DNA from: an uncultured Bacteroidales bacterium
GTDB taxonomy: Bacteria > Bacteroidota > Bacteroidia > Bacteroidales > UBA3663
Assembly (NCBI GenBank): GCA_905235375.1
Contig: CAJOLH010000015.1
Span: forward strand, 1 to 64,000
DNA: 64,000 bases
Direction of reading: 5' to 3'
Shown here: positions 1 to 8,671 of the stretch, one piece after another
Layout: each line of letters opens with the position of its first letter
Numbering within the stretch: the stretch's first letter is position 1
Notes under the pieces: model-generated
What the model saw: the letters and a program-made list of their open reading frames with translations, nothing else
What the model was told of the DNA's origin: nothing
Database searches by the model: none
Position numbers and translations under genes: made by a program

Positions 1-7
1 TTTTCGT

Positions 8-36
8 CCTGAGTGCGACGCAGAAACGCACTCAGG
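8..36. other. Perfect 10-bp hairpin at the left edge
   Basis: Bases 8-17 (CCTGAGTGCG) are exactly complementary to 27-36 (CGCACTCAGG), with a 9-base loop. No clear U-tract follows on either strand, so it is not a textbook terminator. It may belong to a gene left of the window. Its role is unknown. Confidence 0.5.
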
Positions 37-62
37 CCTCCATTGGGAACCGCTAATTTTCA

Positions 63-142
63 GTGTCCTCGGTGTCTTCCGTGTTCGATAAAAAAAGAAA
101 GTTGGAGGTATCTACCACGGAATACACGAAAGACACGGAATC
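63..142. repeat. Two opposed arrays of a 9-base word
   Basis: Bases 63-89 read as three 9-base units (GTGTCCTCG, GTGTCTTCC, GTGTTCGAT). Bases 116-142 read as three units of the opposite orientation (CACGGAATA, CACGAAAGA, CACGGAATC). The arrays are roughly inverted copies and could pair. No convincing gene lies in 1-381: the open frame here has no recognisable protein character. Similar short-word arrays with other words occur at 18967, 55281 and 61592. Confidence 0.6.
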
Positions 143-222
143 TTGTTCGTCCAAGCGAGACCAGTGGACTGCGCTGCACTGATTGCCTTTTATCACGAAT
201 TGTCGAATTATCGAATTATTTA

Positions 223-362
223 GGTCGCTTCGCTCAAAATTATAAAAAAATTAAATCAAAAAATTATAAGAAAAACCAGACGAAATTGGTCACGGCTATT
301 TGGGATCATCTTCTTTTGATAATTTTAAAAATTAATTTTCTTATAATTTTGAGCGAAGCGAC
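223..362. repeat. Long imperfect inverted repeat, MITE-like
   Basis: Bases from 223 (GGTCGCTTCGCTCAAAATTA) recur inverted so that the right arm ends at 362. The arms are about 53 bases each with roughly nine mismatches, and the first 24 bases are essentially identical. The loop, about 276-309, is about 35 bases. The centre is AT-rich and the termini are GC-rich. This resembles a miniature inverted-repeat element or a large transcript-end stem-loop downstream of the minus-strand gene ending at 382. No target-site duplication was identified. Confidence 0.6.
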
Positions 363-381
363 CCCGAACAAAGGTTAGTTA

Positions 382-1836
382 TCATCTCACCATCACTTTC
401 TTCCCATTTACGATGTAGATGCCTTTTTGCAAGGTATTTCCGTCCACTCGCCTGCCGTCAAGTGTATAGATGCCGCTGCGGGAAGAGTGACTTTCGTCCG
501 AATGAATGATGTCGATGGCATTGGAGCCGTATTGGTTGCAAAGGTTCTCGTAGTTCTTGGCATACCAATCCTTCACATACTCTAATTCGTCATAAACACT
601 TTCCTTTAGCGGAACGGGATTACCATTCCACTTGGTGCGTTCTCTTTCCCATGCTCCTGAGACGGTAAACTGCTCGGCATAATGATCCAGACGCCGAGCG
701 ATGCTGTCGCAAGAGAAGAGCGTTTCGCTGTATTCTTTCCATTTGGCAGCCAAAAGGTCGTTGAACCCATCGATATTTTGAACCGACAATCTGTTGAATG
801 GTGCCCTGTCATCATATTTGTGGAAATCTGCTAAAGACTCGTTATAAGATCCGTCATAATTCTGTCCTAATGACGTATCCATATCCCAAGGGGTGATCAA
901 ATAACGATGATCTTGTCTAATATCAACTACCGAAATATAGGTATTATGATATGGAAGATCCCTAACATACAGAGCCATCGTAAAAACAACAAAATCGACT
1001 AAGTTGCCAAGATAAAAATAACTGAGGTATTCATCTATGAACGTCTCATCAGATGTCTTATCCGAACAAAAATCTATCAAGTTCATCAAAGGCAGCCAAG
1101 TTTCGAAAGACGGGTAATCTTCGGGATAATGCAATTCCCAAGCATTCCATTTGTCCCTGTTAGTGGGAGCTGTAACATAGGAACGAAGGTCAAAACCAGC
1201 ATTATAATTATATCCCTTATATAGTAAGCCGCGAACAGTTATCTGCCCAGACTCATCTATCTTAATCTTCTTCAGTCCAAGAAGTTTACGGTCAATCTTA
1301 TCGGTCATACAATACAGGCCTTGATAAGAGCCATTGATGAATACTTCCACAAATACTCCTTTTGTTCCATTTCTATTATCATATTTGGTATCGTATGGCG
1401 TTCGATTTATCTCGTTCCACACGTCAAAGCAGATGCGATTCCTCATCCTTATCCTGTCAATGGCCATGGCATCGAGAATCCAGCTATTCTCTTTCCGAAT
1501 TCCGAAGATGTTGGCATCCAAGTCTTCTCCAGTTTCGTCAAACAGCTTCACTGCATACGACTTCTTCCTTTTAGCAAGTGCTGTACGACCGCGAAGGCGA
1601 TACTTGCAAGCATATCTGACCGTGAGCGATGAAGGGTCTGTCCTTCGTTGGAAGTCGGCAATCTCAATCTCCCCTGGCACAAATGTATTCTTGTTTACCT
1701 TGCCAATATCTACAATCATGTTCACCAATGGCAGCGAGTGTTCATCCAAGGACTGCTTCATCTGCTCATACTGGCTTTCCTGTGCAGCGATCGAGGCGCT
1801 GCACAGGGAAAGCAGTAATATAAGAATTGTACGCAT
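382..1836 (-). CDS. CotH kinase family secreted protein
   Basis: A 484-residue exported protein with a signal peptide (about 1-18, ending SIAAQE). CotH-family marks in order are a basic RGRTALAKRKKSYAVKL stretch (about 82-98, putative ATP-binding Lys), SWILDAMAIDRIRMRN (about 118-133), GLYCMTDKIDRK (about 173-184), and a TPWDMDTSLG metal-binding segment near residue 315. CotH proteins are atypical protein kinases; the substrate here is unknown. The last 30 residues (GIYTLDGRRV, KGIYIVNGKKV) resemble the C-terminal tail common on exported Prevotella proteins, suggesting T9SS export. It is the last gene of the minus-strand run starting at 9784. Its first 75 bases recur at 3329-3402. Confidence 0.85.
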   Translation of the reverse strand: MRTILILLLSLCSASIAAQESQYEQMKQSLDEHSLPLVNMIVDIGKVNKNTFVPGEIEIADFQRRTDPSSLTVRYACKYRLRGRTALAKRKKSYAVKLFDETGEDLDANIFGIRKENSWILDAMAIDRIRMRNRICFDVWNEINRTPYDTKYDNRNGTKGVFVEVFINGSYQGLYCMTDKIDRKLLGLKKIKIDESGQITVRGLLYKGYNYNAGFDLRSYVTAPTNRDKWNAWELHYPEDYPSFETWLPLMNLIDFCSDKTSDETFIDEYLSYFYLGNLVDFVVFTMALYVRDLPYHNTYISVVDIRQDHRYLITPWDMDTSLGQNYDGSYNESLADFHKYDDRAPFNRLSVQNIDGFNDLLAAKWKEYSETLFSCDSIARRLDHYAEQFTVSGAWERERTKWNGNPVPLKESVYDELEYVKDWYAKNYENLCNQYGSNAIDIIHSDESHSSRSGIYTLDGRRVDGNTLQKGIYIVNGKKVMVR

Positions 1837-1878
1837 AACTTCTTTCTATTACAAGCTCACAGGATCAATAGGCTGACT

Positions 1879-3236
1879 TCACTTGACGAAGACGATGCGC
1901 GGATTTCCGCCCTGACGAACCACGTTCAATCCCTTGTCCTGTGTGGGCTGGCGACGGCCCGACAAGTCGCAAACAACATCGGGAGAGGTTCGGAGGGAAG
2001 TTTCGTGGCTACTGATGCCTTGAACATTTCCATTTCCGAGTGTGACGATATGACCGATGAACATCACCTTGTTGCAAAGGTTGTCTTCGAGACTGAAATA
2101 GAAGGGATGGTCGATGGTCACTTGTTTTGGACCGGGTATTGACATTTCAGCTCCGATAACAGTGACGGCTGAAGCCTCAACGCCCTTTTCGTCAACGGCA
2201 ATATGCGAAAGCTGCTTCACAAAGCTGACCCATATCGGATTTTCGGTCATGCGACTGAAGTCGGCGCCCGAAGAAAAGACTTGGGCCATGCCCATCTCCT
2301 CCAGAGCTTCGGTCATATAGAAATCCGCATCGATGGTAAAGCGTGGCAACCAAAGCGAGGCACCGCCTAACACGCCCAAAGACTGTATGGCCTGGTTATA
2401 TGTCTCGCTCGTGAGGCGGGTATCACCCTGAGGCAGGAAAAACGTCATGGAGAAGCGATGGTCTTGGCCAAACCACATGCGCACCGTCTGGAACTCCTCG
2501 TTTACGCCATAATTCAGCGGACCCTCGAAGTATATCGTAGGCACGTTTCTGGCTTCACCCGTGGAAGAGTAGAAAGGTCTGTCTTCGGTAATCCCTTCAT
2601 CGGCACCCATTTCCCAGCTCCCCTTGAAATAGAGGGCATTGACCAGCAGCATCAACAGTTCCTCGCTTGGCAGGATATTCAGTGAAGGAATCGTCCCATG
2701 AGTTTTTTCATTCACCCATACATCCACCTCGTCAAGGCTTTCCTGAAGCTGCAAGTCGAGCTGACTACACTCCGCACCATAGCAGATGGACAACGAGTCC
2801 TTATATTTGTCGAGACAAGTGATCAGGTCATCTGTCCAGAGGCCATTGGCCAGTTCCAACACAGGCTTTTCGCCTCGCCCCAATCTGTCCACTCGCATGG
2901 CTTCAGTAAGTCGGAGATGAGCTGGCTGTTGTAGAGGGCGAGCCCCTGGGAACCTTCCGGGAGGCGCAGCGTCTGGTTGATACAGTCCAATGTGTTCGTA
3001 TTTGCACCTTGTTGGAGCATGCTCAAGGCAAACCATGCTGAAAGTGGGGAGACTACCACGTTTTGCGGTTCAGCCTCTTGCGTGAGTTTCTTTTCGACGT
3101 TTTGATAGAGGTCGAACGAAAACTGCTGATAGGCAGCAGCAAAATCCGATGCAGCAGCGGTGGTGCCTTCAGTCTGACCGATAGCCATCGCACCAGCAAA
3201 GAAAAGCGACAAAGATAAAGTAAAAAGGTTTCTCAT
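1879..3236 (-). pseudogene. Secreted serpin, broken by one frameshift
   Basis: Two overlapping frames together form one serpin of about 450 residues. The first (start 3236) has a signal peptide and the serpin N-terminus, including VVVSPLSAWFALSMLQQGA. The second carries PVLELANGLWTDDLI, LLMLLVNALYFKGSWE and the hinge DEKGVEASAVTVIGA before DHPFYFSL, so the reactive-centre hinge looks like that of an inhibitory serpin. The reactive bond probably lies around AEMSIPG; the exact P1 residue is uncertain. The frames join near 2868 at a run of four A on the minus strand, where one extra A would restore reading (EAKKPVLEL). The C-terminus has a short exported-protein tail. It lies next to the C25 protease gene. 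A sequence error is as likely as decay. Confidence 0.8.
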
Positions 3237-3284
3237 AATAATAATGGCTTAAAATTGATAATTAGATAGCGGCAGACACAACGG

Positions 3285-3398
3285 CTACATTAAGAGCATC
3301 CGAACCTCTTTTGGTTCATAACTCTCACTCATACTGCTTTCCTGTGCAGCAATCGTAGCGCTGCACAGGGAAAGCAGTAATATAAGAATTGTACGCAT
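3285..3398 (-). pseudogene. Duplicated signal-peptide fragment of the CotH gene
   Basis: A 37-codon frame begins with the same residues as the CotH protein (MRTILILLLSLCSA, then TIAAQES) and then drifts to an unrelated tail. Bases 3329-3402 match 1766-1840 with only a few differences, including 40 identical bases at the start-codon end. A single missing base after the signal peptide shifts the frame. It sits between the C25 protease and serpin genes on the same strand. It is most likely a remnant of a duplication or recombination; a tiny expressed peptide cannot be excluded. Confidence 0.6.
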
Positions 3399-3415
3399 AA
3401 CTAACGCTCGTCAAG

Positions 3416-5628
3416 CTATCTGACTACGAGCCTTGCACCAGGCTTCACCTGGAAACCATTCGACAGTCTCAAAACTCCAGTTTTTTCTATGGAAATGACT
3501 GCATCGTTAGCAAGTGTAAAGGTGGAATTTGATTCGCCTCCGAGAGTCATATCTGACGCATACACATACCTCCTTCCATGGACTTCAGCCGAGTTGTTCT
3601 CGGATGGCAAAATAGTAGGCAGGTGGTTCAAAGCCTTCAAGGTAATCAGCTTGCCCTTACCATTCGGAATGGTCAAGTTGCTGTATGAGGGATGGAATGT
3701 ATATAATTCGACATCATCATTTCCCCATACACAACGGTATCGCTGTTCGCTGTAAATGACAGGTTCGTGTCGGACGAACTGGTGTCATTCTTCAAAATGT
3801 TTCCGAATGAGCTTGGAATATTAGTCCACATGTGCAACTCTGGACAACCTATGAGGTTCGTTGTAAAAACCATGAGACGTTTATAAATACTATTGTAATC
3901 CCTCTTAGCATAACTCAGTGACTCTCCCAAAGAATAATTCTTGATGTTTCTATTGAAAAGCATCTGTAAACGATAAGAATAGTAAATTAACCCCACTCTG
4001 GTATTACCAATCAAAGCAGGTCCACCATAATCCTTTCCCATCGTAAAAGATTCGCCTATGTTAGGATGATTATCAAAAGGTGGTCGATAGCTATCGAAGG
4101 GTGTAATTGTGCATGAAATGGAATAAACGATTGCAGGATAATCTTTGTTGTTCAGTTTGTCGAGGCCATGTCCTTCTTCCCGGAAAGTATAAGGAACGGT
4201 ATCAGTCTGAACGGGGGTGATACCATAAACTGAGTCCGATTGCCTAATACCATCGGATTTAGTACAAATGGCCAATGGATGACCATGACCCAACCAATTC
4301 AAATAACCATAGTGCGTATCATTCATAGCTTCAATGACTTCGGTTCCTGACGGGAATGTAGGGTTCCATGCATCATAACTGGGAAGTTCTTCGAGAATGG
4401 TATTGGTCGTAAAGACATCGTTGCAAGTGGGAATCAGTTTTTGTGCAAGACAAGTGTCTTGCATCTGGTCAGACTGGCAATAGAACGCTTTCTTCAGATA
4501 CGCGAAATCTCCATTACCGGGATTCCTTTCATATCTGAGCAGTTTGTCCGTATTGTTTTCGATGTCCTTGCAGGTCTCACACAATAATCTTCCGACAAAC
4601 AATTCAGGATTATAACTCAAGGAATAGTTAGATTCTCCATAATAAATGTCATTATCATGATTCCAATTGGAATTCAATTCGCTAAAATAAATATCAGTTG
4701 GTATTTTCCCTCCAATAGTATCATCGTAAGCGTACCAAGTATCTCTGTATAAGGTTGCATATCTAATTGGCAGGATAGCATTATTTCCTCCAAAAAGGAC
4801 GTATTTGCCCTTCCCAGACTGGTATGCATATTGAAGATACTGTCTGATTTTCCCAGCACCATCACTGATTCCCGATACTGAATCTTCGTAACAGTAGGAA
4901 TTAGACAGGATAGACTCTAATGATACCGCCCCTGCATCAATGCCCTTTGTGCGTTTCCAAGCAATGATTCTCTCGAACGATGGTATAAGGCTGTCACGAG
5001 TTATAATGCAATACTCGTAAAATGGAAGACCTATTGAACTTCTTGTTTGCATTGCCTGCCTGTTTTGATTCTTTTTTTCAATGGAATATTTTATGGAAAC
5101 GGTCATGTATTGCGATAATTCAACCTTGTTCATTCTAGGTTGATAAACAATCGGATATAAGGCAATAGTTGCTTCATTGCTCTTTCCTGAAATGTTTGAA
5201 GTCCATGCCACGGATGCTGCCTCGGCTGGATACTGGCCTTCACTCGTATAAATATCCTCATTAGGACTGAAGAAATTAGGTTCTATTGCCAACAGCGATG
5301 TCGTAGCTGGTTCCTGAACAGGGATTATCGGATAGTCCAAGGACAAAGGTATAATGTCTCTATTCAGAATTTCCACTTCAATATTGGTAGCTTCTAATGG
5401 AAGTGGAACATTCATGTAATAGATGGGGAGAGCTGGATGTCCAGGTTCTTCTGTCTCGGTTTCGATGCCCTCGTATTCCAATCTACTGTAAATGGAATCA
5501 TTTTCACATTTCACCGAAGATATGGAGAGCTTTTCAATATCAAAATGCAGTGTCTTAACCTCTTTATGATTAGCCGCTTGCACTTCAAATGAAATGGTTG
5601 CAATAATTGCGAATAGTAAATATCTCAT
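3416..5628 (-). pseudogene. Gingipain-like C25 cysteine protease, frameshifted near its C-terminus
   Basis: The main frame (3673-5628, 651 codons) has a signal peptide (ends EVQAA) and a C25-type propeptide region. The protease domain shows the expected His in YLNWLGHGHPL (about residue 446) and the expected Cys in IVYSISCTITPFD (about 506), matching the His/Cys dyad of gingipains. The second frame (3416-3676) continues the protein with DDVELYTFHPSYSNLTIPNG and ends in GFQVKPGARLVVR, a tail typical of secreted Bacteroidota proteins. The frames join near 3716 at a run of four G (minus strand); removing one G restores about 737 residues. The substrate is unknown. Catalytic parts are intact; only the tail, possibly needed for secretion, is cut off. 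Confidence 0.8.
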
Positions 5629-5642
5629 AACGTATCATCTTA

Positions 5643-6347
5643 TTACTTTACCATTCGCCAAGTTCCATCATCATTCTTCACCTGCAATTCATATCCGCCG
5701 ATTTTATTTCTTTTTAGACGGATGGGGCGTGTATTCTTCAGTTGGCTATCAATTACAATCTCATTGATTCCATCTGTCATATTCTCTTTGTTATAAATCT
5801 GGACATCACGTGTGAATTCAAGTAACTGTGTCTGATTACCGCCAGTTACCGCAGGTTCGGAATAACTAAAAACACCGTTTGTGGCTCCTACTCCACAGAT
5901 GATGTAGTCTCCATAGAAAATTTTGGGAGCCCAAATCTGATATGTTAGGCCGTCTTCCAGCACCGTCTCTTCTATCTTTTCAATTACTTCACAGAACTTG
6001 TCTTCTCCAGAATAGATAATGTCTGTTACGTATTCTTTTCCTTCCCACCAATCGAAATCATACAGGACTCCTTCGTATGTTGCGTCGGGCGATGACATAT
6101 AGACCAACGCTCCTTCTTCACGGAGCAGACACCACGGTTCCGTTTGGTCATTCCTATAAACTACGTTGTAAACGATACCATCTATTGGTTTCTCTTCTTT
6201 CACTATGTAAGTAGAAGTATCTCTTCCAAACGAACCATATTTACTTGTTACTTCTGTCCAAGTCGTTCCAACCGGGAAGTATTTGTTCTCACCAAATGCC
6301 ATAATACAGATGAAGAATAATGGCAAAATTACAAGAATCCTTTTCAT
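5643..6347 (-). CDS. Secreted protein of unknown function
   Basis: A 234-residue protein with a signal peptide (MKRILVILPLFFICIMAFGE). It is rich in aromatic and acidic residues, with PVGTTWTEV near the mature start, a mix seen in beta-rich Bacteroidota surface proteins. The C-terminus (KIGGYELQVKNDDGTWRMVK) resembles a short sorting tail. It lies 14 bases upstream of the C25 protease gene in the same direction, so the two are probably cotranscribed. I recognise no enzyme motif. Confidence 0.7.
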   Translation of the reverse strand: MKRILVILPLFFICIMAFGENKYFPVGTTWTEVTSKYGSFGRDTSTYIVKEEKPIDGIVYNVVYRNDQTEPWCLLREEGALVYMSSPDATYEGVLYDFDWWEGKEYVTDIIYSGEDKFCEVIEKIEETVLEDGLTYQIWAPKIFYGDYIICGVGATNGVFSYSEPAVTGGNQTQLLEFTRDVQIYNKENMTDGINEIVIDSQLKNTRPIRLKRNKIGGYELQVKNDDGTWRMVK

Positions 6348-6408
6348 AGTGGTAGTTTTTATTGGTTAAAAATTTACAAAATGAATATTTCAAATTAAAT
6401 ACTATAGT

Positions 6409-7626
6409 TTATTGAACAATCATCTGTCTTGAAATGACGGATTGTCCATCTGCCATAATCGTATAAATGTAAATACCCTTATTCAATTTACTGGTATCAA
6501 TAGAGAGCTTGCCAGCACCTCGACCATCGATAATCCGACTTTCGATGAGCTTGCCTGATATACTGTAAATAAATAGCTTTGCCGATTTGACTGCATCGGG
6601 AAGAGTATATTCTATCTCACAGAGTCCATTGTTGGAGATTTGAATGCCTTGTCCGTCAGAAGCATAATCCTCGGAATTATACATTTCTGTTTCAGGGGCG
6701 ATTCCTTTCACAATTCCTTCTCCTGCTCTTAAGACCTTCACTTCTGCATCCAATTGTTGAACGGTTTGGATTAGCAATGGTATCAAGCCAATGTAATCTA
6801 CGCTCAGTTCACCTTTGGAGTTTTGATGCACAAGCTCAGGATAATATTTCTGCACTTCTTCTGCAATAAATCCAAAGTGAGAGCGCGCAGTAGCTTTCTT
6901 TTCAGCTGCAACTTTTTCAAGACCAGCCATAGTTTCAGCAGAAATTGTATCCATAACTTCAGGCCCTAACTCCAACGAATAAGCATGCTTGTATTCAACT
7001 GGAGTGAGAGACATGATACCCTGATAACTCCTTTCACCATCCAAGTTACTAACATTCGTAATATTTGAGGCACTTGATGGAACGGAGAATGTTGGAGCTA
7101 TCACTTCTTCTGTTGCTAAGACAGGGCCGTCAAAATATCCTGCATAACGTCCATTAATAGCATAACTGAATCCCCAAGCATGATAAATGCTCGCAACTAT
7201 TGCTCCGCCATTTTGCGAACCATCAAGACCACCAAAGACTCCGCAATTATATCCACTGGTAGCATTAGAAGCACAACCCAAGATTCCAAAAGTTCGTCCA
7301 GTACTAAGGGGCGTACTATTTGTCGTTACTCCACTAAGTCCTACATGTTTCTTAGTGGAAAGAAAGCTTCTGCCATATAAGCCATAAGTCCAATCTTTGT
7401 TTGTAGTGTAATTCTCTGAATAGATACCTCTGTATCGATCTGTCGTTTTGACATAAACTGTGGCTGTATTTAGACCTGCACCATTTATGCTAAGTTGTGA
7501 ATTGTAACTGGTGAGAGTGTCGCCAATACCGACATTGCCATTGGCATCAACGGTAAGCTGTGCAAAAACGCTGATAGTTGTTAAACAACTAAAAATTAAC
7601 AAAATTGATCTTTTCATATTATACAT
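6409..7626 (-). CDS. Exported protein with C-terminal S74 (tail-spike chaperone) domain and T9SS-like tail
   Basis: A 405-residue protein. The ATG at 7626 gives MYNMKRSILLIFSCL, and the internal Met at residue 4 (MKRSILLIF) would give a cleaner signal peptide. The middle is Gly/Ser/Thr-rich and repetitive (GLYGRSF, TFGILGCA, CGVFGG), like tail-fibre beta structure. Around residues 195-300 is an S74-type chaperone domain: YQGIMSLTPVEYKH, HFGFIAEEVQKYYPELV, LSVDYIGLIPLLIQTVQQL. The usual self-cleavage start (SDxRLK) reads NLDGERSYQG, so autoproteolysis may be lost. The last 80 residues (SGKLIESR, DTSKLNKGIYIYTI, ISRQMIVQ) form a T9SS-type tail. It is a paralogue of the 8672-9784 product. Confidence 0.75.
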   Translation of the reverse strand: MYNMKRSILLIFSCLTTISVFAQLTVDANGNVGIGDTLTSYNSQLSINGAGLNTATVYVKTTDRYRGIYSENYTTNKDWTYGLYGRSFLSTKKHVGLSGVTTNSTPLSTGRTFGILGCASNATSGYNCGVFGGLDGSQNGGAIVASIYHAWGFSYAINGRYAGYFDGPVLATEEVIAPTFSVPSSASNITNVSNLDGERSYQGIMSLTPVEYKHAYSLELGPEVMDTISAETMAGLEKVAAEKKATARSHFGFIAEEVQKYYPELVHQNSKGELSVDYIGLIPLLIQTVQQLDAEVKVLRAGEGIVKGIAPETEMYNSEDYASDGQGIQISNNGLCEIEYTLPDAVKSAKLFIYSISGKLIESRIIDGRGAGKLSIDTSKLNKGIYIYTIMADGQSVISRQMIVQ

Positions 7627-7719
7627 GTTTAAAAGTTGATATTAATGAGTTAATTGTAATGTATAATCAGTGGCAATTATTTATTGGTTGATATTATTGG
7701 TTATTAAACTCTTTAAGTT

Positions 7720-8661
7720 TCAAGAATGTGTAAGATTGGAAGCCCTTATCACCCCGTGTCTGAAATAAGGAGCGGTAGGCTGATCATAACGAGCGAAGAG
7801 CATATAGCCTTTTGAGAACTCATACTGGTAGCCTACTTGCTGGAAAAGTTGCTCAAGAATGGTGGCATCCTCATTGTTATGGTAAGTGCAGCATGACAAT
7901 GTGATGCCGTCTCTTTCCCTAAGCAGGGGCAGGAGCGTACGGACCACTTTCGGTTCATACCCTTCAATATCCATCTTGATAAAAAGCGGAGAGGACGTCT
8001 CGCTCTTCAACAGGGATGGCAAGGAAACCGTGGTACGACCATCCTTGTCGGAAGCCAGTTTCTGAACAAATACCACCTTGTCATTATACGGGGCAAACGT
8101 GGCACGCAAAGGAGCCTTCCAAATACCGTCACGCTCTATCAGATAGACCTTCGATGCCAGCTCTATCACATCAAGCGAGAATAGCGCCTCAGCGCAACCC
8201 ACATCGACCACAACGTCGCCTTCGTGGACGCAATAATCTTTCGACTGGTACTGATGGGGTGCGAAGTCTTCCCCTTTTCCGAGCAGGCGGTCTCCGCAGA
8301 TATAGCCTCTATAGGCTTCTTCGGCCTGAACAACCGAGTATTTGTGTGGGAAATAGAGTTTCCTCCCTCGATGGACGATATAGGGAAGCTTGAGCGATCG
8401 GTCATAGCCGCTCTCAACATCTATAGACATCACGTACTGTGACGGATAGGTCGTGAAGCGGCCCAACTCAATCAGACGTTTTATTTCACGCTGGTACTCC
8501 CTGCGATACTCCTCACTTATCTGCGAGCGCACAAGGATTGACTGATAAGTCAGATCCTGGCGCTGCGAGATGAGAGTCTCCTTGAGATTCTTGCGAAGCA
8601 GATAATAGACATTCATGCCTATCGTTCGCAAGTTGATTTCTTCGGAATAGAGGTTTAACAT
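7720..8661 (-). CDS. FkbM-family SAM-dependent methyltransferase
   Basis: A 313-residue cytoplasmic protein without a signal peptide. The SAM-binding motif is DVVVDVGCAEALFSLDVIE (about 149-167), followed by YLIERDG (acidic motif II) and FIKMDIEGYEPKVVRTL, the signature of FkbM methyltransferases, which O-methylate sugars or polyketides. The N-terminal 110 residues have no assigned domain. It lies between two S74-domain exported protein genes, 10 bases after the upstream one, so it is probably cotranscribed with them. A role in methylating a surface glycan is inference; the acceptor is unknown. Confidence 0.75.
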   Translation of the reverse strand: MLNLYSEEINLRTIGMNVYYLLRKNLKETLISQRQDLTYQSILVRSQISEEYRREYQREIKRLIELGRFTTYPSQYVMSIDVESGYDRSLKLPYIVHRGRKLYFPHKYSVVQAEEAYRGYICGDRLLGKGEDFAPHQYQSKDYCVHEGDVVVDVGCAEALFSLDVIELASKVYLIERDGIWKAPLRATFAPYNDKVVFVQKLASDKDGRTTVSLPSLLKSETSSPLFIKMDIEGYEPKVVRTLLPLLRERDGITLSCCTYHNNEDATILEQLFQQVGYQYEFSKGYMLFARYDQPTAPYFRHGVIRASNLTHS

Positions 8662-8671
8662 TTGCTTTTAA

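Noticed and set aside
13..378. 121-codon frame at the left edge
   Set aside because: It runs across a hairpin, word arrays and a long inverted repeat, and its product is low-complexity Lys/Asn/Ile sequence.
2855..2885. Programmed -1 frameshift in the serpin gene
   Set aside because: The bases at the junction do not form an X-XXY-YYZ slippery heptamer in the zero frame; a lost A in a homopolymer explains it more simply.
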